Source: an uncultured Polaribacter sp.
GTDB lineage: Bacteria > Bacteroidota > Bacteroidia > Flavobacteriales > Flavobacteriaceae
DNA length: 64,000 bases
NCBI RefSeq assembly: GCF_947503855.1
Contig: NZ_CANNFF010000006.1
Span: forward strand, 124,001 to 188,000
Direction of reading: 5' to 3'
Below, piece after piece: positions 8,530-15,115 of the stretch. The notes beneath the pieces are model-generated. The model was given only the letters and a program-made list of their open reading frames with translations. It made no database searches and had not been told where the DNA came from. A program made the translations under genes and the position numbers. The number at the start of each line of letters is the position of its first letter. The first letter of the stretch is position 1.

Positions 8530-8694
8530 ATGTTAAGTTTTTCTTGTTTCGGTAGTAACACACTTTGGGAGAAAGTTGGTTATAAAGCATTTTGGAAATG
8601 CGACGAAAAAATTAAGGTTTCTCCTTTTTATTTTCTTCAAGAATTGCAACTTGTTTCTAAGTTGCACGTAGTTTACTTACAAATATTACAGTGA
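8530..8694 (+). CDS. Candidate 54-codon leader ORF of the polyamine operon
   Basis: An ATG at 8530, 20 nt after a promoter-like motif, opens 54 sense codons ending in TGA at 8692-8694. The predicted peptide begins MLSFSCFGSNTLWEKVGYK, contains two Trp, three Tyr and two Cys, and ends with a Leu/Gln/Val-rich tail. I do not recognise it. The stretch is richer in GC and in CTT, TTG, AAG and GAG codons than the genes around it, which fits either a constrained RNA or a small gene. The stop overlaps the first strand of the three-way junction at 8681-8773, so a ribosome finishing this ORF would prevent that structure. By analogy with leader peptides such as SpeFL in enterobacteria it could sense polyamines or arginine, but that is inference. 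A chance ORF remains possible. Confidence 0.4.
   Translation: MLSFSCFGSNTLWEKVGYKAFWKCDEKIKVSPFYFLQELQLVSKLHVVYLQILQ
8568..8665 (+). other. Possible RNA stems inside the polyamine leader
   Basis: GGAGAAA at 8568-8574 can pair with TTTCTCC at 8618-8624, enclosing the hairpin GCATTT-TGG-AAATGC (8587-8601). A third hairpin, GCAACTT/AAGTTGC, spans 8646-8665. All lie inside the candidate leader ORF and would compete with its translation. Confidence 0.35.
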
Positions 8695-8773
8695 AAATAA
8701 TCATTTATAATGATTATAAAATGCTACTAAAATATTTTTATGTTTTAGTAAATAAAACAGAACTGTAATATTT
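8681..8773 (+). promoter_or_regulatory. Predicted three-way-junction RNA in the 5' leader of the arginine decarboxylase gene
   Basis: A perfect 12-bp closing stem pairs 8681-8692 with 8762-8773. Inside are two perfect hairpins: a 9-bp stem, 8697-8705 with 8709-8717 (3-nt loop), and an 8-bp stem, 8725-8732 with 8743-8750 (10-nt loop). The closing stem ends 11 nt before the GTG start at 8785, and its 5' strand contains the end of the leader ORF. This could be a cis-regulatory element that masks or spaces the start site. I know of no described RNA family that matches it. No T-tract follows, so it is not an ordinary terminator. Confidence 0.55.
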
Positions 8774-8784
8774 ATAATACAAAA

Positions 8785-10176
8785 GTGAAAACAAAATATA
8801 TAGATCTAATTGAGCAAACTTTCGATTTTCCTCAAGAAGAATTTACAACAGGAAACAATAAACTTTTCTGGCATGGAATTAATTTAATGGAATTAACAGC
8901 TAAATATGGAGCGCCACTTAAATTTACCTATTTGCCAAAAATTTCAGAAAACATAAAAAAAGCCAAAAATTGGTTTCAAAATAGTATCGAAAAACATAAT
9001 TATAAAGGAAATTATTTTTATAGTTATTGTACAAAAAGCTCGCATTTTAAACATGTTTTAAATGAAGCTTTAAAAAATGATATTCATATAGAAACTTCAT
9101 CTGCCTTTGACATTGATATTGTAAAAAATCTTAAAAATGAAGGTAAAATAAAAGACAACACCTTTGTAATTTGTAATGGTTTTAAAAGAGATCAATACAT
9201 AAAAAATATCGGTGGCTTAATTAATGATGGTCATAAAAACTGTATTCCCATTATTGATAATTTTGAGGAGTTACCTCTTTTACAAAAAGAGACTAAAAAA
9301 ACATTTAAAGTGGGTATTAGAATAGCTTCTGAAGAAGAGCCAAAGTTTGAGTTTTATACTTCTAGATTGGGTATTGGCTATAAAAATATCGTTTCTTTTT
9401 ATGAACGTGAAATTGCAAACAACAAGCAAGTTGATTTAAAAATGTTACATTTTTTTATTAATACAGGTATTAAAGACAATGCCTATTATTGGAACGAACT
9501 AATGAAATGTTTAAACGTCTATATCAACCTAAAAAAAGTATGCCCAACTTTAGATAGCTTAAATATTGGTGGTGGTTTTCCTATTAAAAATTCATTGGCT
9601 TTTGACTATGATTATGCCTATATGATAGATGAAATTATTAATCAAGTTCAACAATCTTGTCATGAAGCAGAAGTAGAAGTACCGCATATTTTTACAGAGT
9701 TTGGCAGTTTTACTGTTGGCGAATCTGGAGCTACAATTTACGAAGTTTTATATCAGAAAAAACAAAACGATCGAGAACGTTGGAATATGATTAATTCATC
9801 ATTTATAACCACTTTACCAGATTCTTGGGCTATAAATAAACGTTTTATCATGTTGCCAATAAATAAATGGAATCATAAATATGAACGTGTTTTATTAGGT
9901 GGTTTAACTTGTGATAGTGATGACTACTACAACTCAGAACAACACATTAATGGTATTTATTTGCCAGTTTATGAAAAAGAGAAGCCTTTATATATTGGGT
10001 TTTTTAATACAGGTGCATATCAAGAATCTATAAGTGGTTTTGGTGGTTTACAACATTGTTTGATTCCACATCCTAAACATCTTTTAATAGATCATGATAA
10101 AAATGGGAATTTAATTGAGGAAATCTTTAAAGAGCAACAAAAAAGTAGTGAGTTACTTTCAATTTTAGGTTATTAA
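8785..10176 (+). CDS. speA: Arginine decarboxylase, PLP fold III type
   Basis: The 463-residue protein is a fold-III (alanine racemase-like) decarboxylase of the flavobacterial arginine decarboxylase kind, shorter than the 630-660 residue enterobacterial SpeA. Visible elements are YSYCTKSSHF with the likely PLP-binding Lys84, LNIGGGFPI (the glycine loop holding the PLP phosphate), TEFGSFTVGESG and GGLTCDSDDYY, the conserved Cys-Asp active-site region. It should convert arginine to agmatine, the first step for the agmatinase that follows 15 nt later. The start is a GTG directly after a structured leader. No closer ATG exists in frame before the conserved region. Arginine rather than ornithine or diaminopimelate as substrate is inferred from the neighbouring agmatinase. 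Confidence 0.88.
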   Translation: MKTKYIDLIEQTFDFPQEEFTTGNNKLFWHGINLMELTAKYGAPLKFTYLPKISENIKKAKNWFQNSIEKHNYKGNYFYSYCTKSSHFKHVLNEALKNDIHIETSSAFDIDIVKNLKNEGKIKDNTFVICNGFKRDQYIKNIGGLINDGHKNCIPIIDNFEELPLLQKETKKTFKVGIRIASEEEPKFEFYTSRLGIGYKNIVSFYEREIANNKQVDLKMLHFFINTGIKDNAYYWNELMKCLNVYINLKKVCPTLDSLNIGGGFPIKNSLAFDYDYAYMIDEIINQVQQSCHEAEVEVPHIFTEFGSFTVGESGATIYEVLYQKKQNDRERWNMINSSFITTLPDSWAINKRFIMLPINKWNHKYERVLLGGLTCDSDDYYNSEQHINGIYLPVYEKEKPLYIGFFNTGAYQESISGFGGLQHCLIPHPKHLLIDHDKNGNLIEEIFKEQQKSSELLSILGY

Positions 10177-10191
10177 CAAACAAAAAATAAA

Positions 10192-11136
10192 ATGCAAACA
10201 ATAAAAACATATGCAGGAATTCCACAAGAACATGGAAATTTAGCAACATCAAAAATTGTATTAATACCTGTGCCTTATGATGGTACAAGTACATGGCAAA
10301 AAGGAGCAGATAAAGGACCACAAGCTTTTTTAGATGCATCAGCAAATATGGAATTATATGATATAGAAACCGACTCTGAAGTTTATAAAGAAGGTATTTT
10401 TTTAGTAGACCCAATTTTAGAAAATGCATCTCCAGAAGCAATGGTAGAAGCTGTGCATGAAACCACAAAAAAGTTTATTAACAGAAACAAATTTGTAACT
10501 CTTTTTGGAGGCGAACATTCCATTTCTATTGGTGCAATTAGAGCATTTAACGAGTGTTTTAACAACTTAACAGTGCTGCATATAGATGCACATGCAGATT
10601 TAAGAAAAGAGTACGAAGGTACTAAATACAACCACGCTTGTGCCGTTTACGAAGCAAATTCAACAACCAATTTAGTACAAGTTGGTATTAGAAGTATGGA
10701 TATTTCAGAAAAAAGAGAAATGAATCCAGAAAAAGTGTTTTTTGCACATGATATGGCCGTAAATGAAGATTGGATGGAAGATGTAATTGATCAACTAACA
10801 AGCAATGTTTTTATTACGTTTGATTTAGATGCTTTAGATTCATCAATATTTCCAAGCACAGGCACACCAGAACCAGGAGGTTTATTTTATTACGAAACTT
10901 TAAATTTTTTAAAACAAGTTTTCGAACAAAAAAATGTGGTTGGTTTTGATATGGTAGAGCTATGTCCAAACGAAAAAGAGAAATCATCAGACTTTTTAGC
11001 GGCTAAAATGTATTATAAAATGTTAAGTTATAAGTTTTCTTCTAATGATGATACTTATGATATAGGAGAAGAAAGCACTAATGATAGTCCATTTAGTAAA
11101 CTATCAAAATTTAAAAACAACGAAGATGAATACTAA
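10192..11136 (+). CDS. speB: Agmatinase (ureohydrolase family)
   Basis: The 314-residue product has the three ureohydrolase signatures that bind two manganese ions: FGGEHSIS (His109), HIDAHADLR (Asp132, His134, Asp136) and TFDLDALDSS (Asp211, Asp213). The preceding arginine decarboxylase makes agmatine, so hydrolysis to putrescine and urea is the likely reaction. The ATG follows the decarboxylase stop by 15 nt, and the 3' end overlaps the next gene by 11 nt, so the three genes are probably one translationally coupled operon. The C-terminal 30 residues are acidic and Ser-rich, beyond the core fold. Confidence 0.95.
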   Translation: MQTIKTYAGIPQEHGNLATSKIVLIPVPYDGTSTWQKGADKGPQAFLDASANMELYDIETDSEVYKEGIFLVDPILENASPEAMVEAVHETTKKFINRNKFVTLFGGEHSISIGAIRAFNECFNNLTVLHIDAHADLRKEYEGTKYNHACAVYEANSTTNLVQVGIRSMDISEKREMNPEKVFFAHDMAVNEDWMEDVIDQLTSNVFITFDLDALDSSIFPSTGTPEPGGLFYYETLNFLKQVFEQKNVVGFDMVELCPNEKEKSSDFLAAKMYYKMLSYKFSSNDDTYDIGEESTNDSPFSKLSKFKNNEDEY

Positions 11137-12103
11137 CAAAAAACCAATTTCAGAATTTATAGAAAAGTATTTTCTACACTTTAATGCAGCTTCTTTAGTA
11201 GATGCAGCAAAAGGCTATGAAGATCAACTTAACCAAGGTTCTAAAATGCTGGTTTCTTTAGCGGGTGCAATGAGTACTGCAGAATTAGGTCAAATTTTTG
11301 CAGAAATGATTCGCAAAGATAAAGTGCAAATTATTTCTTGTACTGGTGCCAATTTAGAAGAAGATATCATGAATTTGGTAGCACATTCTCACTACAAAAG
11401 AGTACCTAATTATAGAGACTTAACACCTCAAGATGAGTGGGATTTATTAGAAAAAGGATTGAATAGAGTTACAGACACCTGTATACCTGAAGAAGAAGCA
11501 TTTAGAAGAATACAAAAGCATATTGTAAAAATTTGGAAAGATGCAGAAAAAAATGGTGAACGTTATTTACCTCATGAATACATGTATAAATTATTGCTTT
11601 CTGGAGTTTTAGAGCAATATTATGAGATAGATATTAAAAACTCTTGGATGTATGCAGCTGCAGAAAAAAAAATACCTATTGTTTGTCCTGGTTGGGAAGA
11701 TTCTACAATGGGAAATATTTTTGCATCTTATGTTTTAAAGGGAGAATTGCAAGCTTCTACTATGAAATCGGGTATAGAATACATGACTTTTCTGGCAGAT
11801 TGGTATACAAATAATTCAGAAAATGGTATTGGATTCTTTCAAATAGGAGGTGGTATTGCTGGAGATTTTCCAATTTGTGTGGTACCTATGTTGTATCAAG
11901 ATATGGAAAGAACAGATACGCCATTTTGGAGTTACTTTTGTCAAATTTCAGATTCAACAACGAGTTATGGTTCCTATTCTGGTGCAGTACCTAACGAAAA
12001 AATAACGTGGGGAAAATTAGATATTGATACACCAAAATTTATCATAGAAAGTGATGCAACTATTGTTGCTCCACTAATTTTTGCTTATCTGCTACAAATG
12101 TAA
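11126..12103 (+). CDS. Deoxyhypusine synthase-like protein, probable homospermidine synthase
   Basis: The 325-residue protein belongs to the deoxyhypusine synthase family. It keeps the NAD-binding LVSLAGAMSTAELGQIFAEM segment, ISCTGANLEED, PIVCPGWEDSTMG, and the catalytic TWGK with Lys297, matching the lysine that forms the enzyme intermediate in eukaryotic DHS. Bacteria have no eIF5A precursor, so another acceptor is expected. In plants and some bacteria, DHS relatives act on putrescine to make homospermidine, and sym-homospermidine is the typical polyamine of Flavobacteriaceae. Placed directly after arginine decarboxylase and agmatinase, it could combine two putrescines. The start at 11126 overlaps speB by 11 nt; the frame is open further upstream but would lie inside speB. 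Confidence 0.88.
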   Translation: MNTNKKPISEFIEKYFLHFNAASLVDAAKGYEDQLNQGSKMLVSLAGAMSTAELGQIFAEMIRKDKVQIISCTGANLEEDIMNLVAHSHYKRVPNYRDLTPQDEWDLLEKGLNRVTDTCIPEEEAFRRIQKHIVKIWKDAEKNGERYLPHEYMYKLLLSGVLEQYYEIDIKNSWMYAAAEKKIPIVCPGWEDSTMGNIFASYVLKGELQASTMKSGIEYMTFLADWYTNNSENGIGFFQIGGGIAGDFPICVVPMLYQDMERTDTPFWSYFCQISDSTTSYGSYSGAVPNEKITWGKLDIDTPKFIIESDATIVAPLIFAYLLQM

Positions 12104-12214
12104 AAAATTTATCAATTTGATCACAAACAAGTACTTCTAATTAAGAGTTTTAATAAAATAATATTTTTATTTTTAAAAATACATAGTTTAAAATAACATT
12201 CAAATAAATAAAAA

Positions 12215-12493
12215 ATGAAAAGAGTAATTGTAGAATATGCAAAACTAACCAAAGATATTTTAGATATGTTAATCAACAAGTATCCAGATGGTTATGATTA
12301 TGGAGATATTATTTCCTTTAAAAATGCAAAAGGAGAAACTATTAAAGCTATAGAAGTTAAAACTGCAGATACAATTTATTTAGTAAAAATAAGCGAACGA
12401 CTAGAAAATGCTATGGAAGAATACGCAGAAGACGAAGAGTTTTTTGACGAGAATGATGATTTTGATGCAAATGATATTGAAACCGAAGATTAA
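12215..12493 (+). CDS. Small acidic conserved hypothetical protein
   Basis: The 92-residue protein starts MKRVIVEYAKLTKDILDML, has a PDGYDYGDIISFKNAKGE turn, then AIEVKTADTIYLVKISERL, and ends in about 25 mostly acidic residues (E, D, F, N). I recognise the general pattern as a short flavobacterial protein sometimes labelled DNA primase, a label I consider unsupported because no primase motif exists. The fold looks like a small alpha-beta domain with a disordered acidic tail, perhaps mimicking nucleic acid or chelating cations or polyamines. It follows the polyamine genes in the same direction after 111 nt. Whether it is cotranscribed with them is unclear. Confidence 0.75.
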   Translation: MKRVIVEYAKLTKDILDMLINKYPDGYDYGDIISFKNAKGETIKAIEVKTADTIYLVKISERLENAMEEYAEDEEFFDENDDFDANDIETED

Positions 12494-12593
12494 ATATTGG
12501 TTAAAAATATTTAAACTTCATTTTATCAAATTAAGCTTTTTGAATTAGAAACTAATAAGTATTTAATTAATTTTAAAACATCATAAGTTTCTA

Positions 12594-12601
12594 TATCTTT
12601 G
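12594..12601 (+). promoter_or_regulatory. Putative promoter of the HMG-CoA lyase gene, nearly leaderless
   Basis: TATCTTTG matches TAnnTTTG and ends 5 nt before the ATG at 12607, so the transcript should begin at or almost at the start codon. Confidence 0.5.
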
Positions 12602-12606
12602 AGATA

Positions 12607-13464
12607 ATGAAAAAAATCAAAATCATAGAATGTCCAAGAGATGCTATGCAAGGCATCAAAAGTCATTTTATACCTACAGAAAAAAAAGCGTTGTATATCA
12701 ATTCGCTTTTAAAAGTAGGGTTTGATACAATTGATTTTGGCAGTTTTGTTTCTCCAAAGGCAATTCCACAAATGCGCGATACCGCTGCTGTTTTAGAAAA
12801 ATTAGACCTCTCTAAAACTAGTAGTAAATTATTGGCAATAATAGCAAATATAAGAGGGGCCAATGATGCTGTTCAATTTGAAGAAATTGATTATTTGGGC
12901 TATCCGTTTTCTATATCAGAAAATTTTCAAATGCGTAATACGCATAAAACCATAGCAGAATCTGTTGTAACGTTAGATAAGATTTTAAATTTAGCAGAAA
13001 AAAATAACAAACAAGTTGTTGCGTATTTGTCTATGGGTTTTGGGAATCCTTATGGAGATCCATGGAATGTGGAAATAGTAGGAGAATGGACAGAAAAACT
13101 CTATACAATGGGAGTGAAGATTTTATCATTATCAGATACCATTGGTAGCTCTACACCAAAAATAATAAACTATTTATTTTCTAATTTAATTCCTAACTAT
13201 CCTAAAATTGAATTTGGTGCTCATTTACATACAACACCAGACAAGTGGCACGAAAAAGTTGATGCAGCTTACAAATCTGGGTGTAATCGTTTTGATGGTG
13301 CTATTAAAGGTTATGGTGGTTGCCCAATGGCAAAAGACGAATTAACAGGCAATATGCCAACAGAAAAACTACTAAGTTATTTTACAACGCAAAAAGCAGG
13401 TACTAATATAAAACCTATGAGTTTTGAAAGTGCTTACAATAAAGCGTTAGAAATTTTTATTTAG
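12607..13464 (+). CDS. Hydroxymethylglutaryl-CoA lyase
   Basis: The 285-residue TIM-barrel protein starts IIECPRDAMQGI, where Arg11 and Asp12 match the catalytic Arg-Asp pair. It contains FGAHLHTTP with the metal-binding His206 and His208. The family signature loop AIKGYGGCPMAKDELTGNM carries the catalytic Cys239 and a metal-binding Asn. It should cleave HMG-CoA to acetyl-CoA and acetoacetate, the last step of leucine breakdown. Homologous barrels such as isopropylmalate synthase lack the GGCP loop. It stands alone with a promoter motif almost touching the start codon. No other leucine-degradation gene is in the window. Confidence 0.93.
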   Translation: MKKIKIIECPRDAMQGIKSHFIPTEKKALYINSLLKVGFDTIDFGSFVSPKAIPQMRDTAAVLEKLDLSKTSSKLLAIIANIRGANDAVQFEEIDYLGYPFSISENFQMRNTHKTIAESVVTLDKILNLAEKNNKQVVAYLSMGFGNPYGDPWNVEIVGEWTEKLYTMGVKILSLSDTIGSSTPKIINYLFSNLIPNYPKIEFGAHLHTTPDKWHEKVDAAYKSGCNRFDGAIKGYGGCPMAKDELTGNMPTEKLLSYFTTQKAGTNIKPMSFESAYNKALEIFI

Positions 13465-13518
13465 TATGTCGTAATACAATCAAAAAATATTAGTTTAAAA
13501 TACCATTGCAAATAAATT

Positions 13519-15036
13519 ATGAAAACGTTTAAAACATTTTTTTTACTAACAATTCTAATCTTCTTTTTTTCCTGCAGAAAGGACGATCATAAAATAGATT
13601 TTACATTTATACAAATAAACGATGTTTATGAAATTGCACCTATTCAAGGCGGTGAATTTGGAGGAATGGCAAGAGTAGAAACTGTACATCAAGAATTGTT
13701 ACAAGAAAATCCAAATACAATGCTATTTTTGGCTGGCGATTTTTTAAATCCTTCTTTATTGGGAACTATAAAGGTTGATGGAAAAAGAGTGAAGGGAAAA
13801 CAAATGGTAGAGGTAATGAATGCTATGAATTTTGATTTAGTAGCCTTTGGTAATCATGAGTTTGATGTTTCACAAAAAGAGTTGCAACAAAGATTAAATG
13901 AAAGTAATTTTCCTTGGATTTCTGCGAATGTAAAATTAAAAACGAAAAAAGTAGCAATTCCTTTTTATAAAGAGAAAAATGGTCAAAAAGAAGCTATAAA
14001 AGAGACTTTTATAAAAGAAATCTCAGATAAAGACGGAACTAAAATAAAAATAGGCTTTATCAGTGTTACTTTACCTTCAAATCCAAAAGATTATGTAGCA
14101 TATGATAATATGTTTGTAAAAGCAAGAGCTTCTTATGCAGCCATTAAAGATTCTGTAGATGTTGTTTTTGGTTTGACACACGTTAAAATTGCCAACGATA
14201 AAAGAATTGCGAAATTAATTCCAGATTTGCCACTAATTATGGGAGGTCATGAACATATAAACTCTTTAGATACTATTGGAAATGTCTTAATTACAAAGGC
14301 AGATGCCAATGCAAAAACGGCATATATTCATAAAATTTCTTACAATAAAAAAACAAAGAAAACCAAAGTAATTTCTGAATTAAAAGAAATTAATTCATCC
14401 GTAAAAAAAGATCAAAAAGTAGCTGCTATTGTTGATAAGTGGCAGACGATCTTAATATCAAAAATTAAAGAAATTATTCCAAACTCTGATGAAGTAATAT
14501 TTAGTGCAAAAACACCTTTAGACGGAAGAGATACACCTATAAGAAGTCAACAAACCAATTTAGGAAAACTTATAACGTCTGCCATGTCTTTTGCCTTTGA
14601 TGATCAAGTAGATGCAGCTCTGGTAAATGGAGGTTCTATTAGAATTGATGACCAATTGAGAGGCAATATAACACCTATTGATATTTTTAGAGTATTGCCT
14701 TATGGAGGAGATATTGTAAAAGTGGCAATAAAAGGAAGATTGTTAAAGCGTGTTTTAGATTATGGCCAATTAGCAGCAGGAACAGGCGCATATTTACACA
14801 GACACAATGTAACTTTACAAGAAAAAGATTGGTTTGTTGGGGGAGAAAAAATCAATCCAAACAAAACCTATACAGTTGCCTTTTCTGACTATTTATTAAA
14901 AGGGTTTGATATTCCTTTTTTATCAGATAAAAACAAAGAAGTACTTTCTGTATATCATCCAAAAGAAACAGAATTAGCGTTTGATATTCGAAAAGCAGTT
15001 GTTGCATATTTAAAACAAAAAAAGAATGCTAAATAG
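13519..15036 (+). CDS. 5'-nucleotidase / UshA-like metallophosphoesterase lipoprotein
   Basis: The 505-residue product has a lipoprotein signal ending FFSC (Cys19). Next comes a calcineurin-like phosphoesterase domain with ND at the first metal site, LAGDFLNPS, AFGNHEFDV, a histidine segment LTHVKI and MGGHEHINS. The C-terminal 5'-nucleotidase domain (about 330-500) carries NGGSIRIDD and FRVLPYGGDIV. It should dephosphorylate nucleotides or related phosphate esters outside the inner membrane. One oddity is that the first motif reads QINDVYE, so the His usual after the metal-binding Asp (DxH) is replaced by Tyr. The enzyme may have altered activity or be a flavobacterial variant. A hairpin overlaps its stop codon. 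Confidence 0.9.
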   Translation: MKTFKTFFLLTILIFFFSCRKDDHKIDFTFIQINDVYEIAPIQGGEFGGMARVETVHQELLQENPNTMLFLAGDFLNPSLLGTIKVDGKRVKGKQMVEVMNAMNFDLVAFGNHEFDVSQKELQQRLNESNFPWISANVKLKTKKVAIPFYKEKNGQKEAIKETFIKEISDKDGTKIKIGFISVTLPSNPKDYVAYDNMFVKARASYAAIKDSVDVVFGLTHVKIANDKRIAKLIPDLPLIMGGHEHINSLDTIGNVLITKADANAKTAYIHKISYNKKTKKTKVISELKEINSSVKKDQKVAAIVDKWQTILISKIKEIIPNSDEVIFSAKTPLDGRDTPIRSQQTNLGKLITSAMSFAFDDQVDAALVNGGSIRIDDQLRGNITPIDIFRVLPYGGDIVKVAIKGRLLKRVLDYGQLAAGTGAYLHRHNVTLQEKDWFVGGEKINPNKTYTVAFSDYLLKGFDIPFLSDKNKEVLSVYHPKETELAFDIRKAVVAYLKQKKNAK

Positions 15037-15049
15037 CGTTCTTTTGAAA
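15021..15049. terminator. Terminator hairpin overlapping the 5'-nucleotidase stop codon
   Basis: AAAGAATGC (15021-15029) pairs with GCGTTCTTT (15036-15044), with one G-U pair and a 6-nt loop, followed by a short T run. The stop codon at 15034-15036 sits in the loop and 3' arm. It lies between convergent genes. Confidence 0.6.
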
Positions 15050-15115
15050 CTTACACACTTTATCAGATACAGCCTTTTTATTTATCTGTTTGTTTACAAG
15101 ATTAAAACTTCTTTT

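Noticed and set aside
8646..8665. GCAACTT/AAGTTGC hairpin as an independent terminator
   Set aside because: No T-tract follows and it lies inside the candidate leader ORF; kept only as a possible RNA stem.
12484..12513. Terminator after the small acidic protein gene (TTAAATATT...AATATTTAA)
   Set aside because: The stem is AT-only and lacks a clear T-tract; too weak to call.
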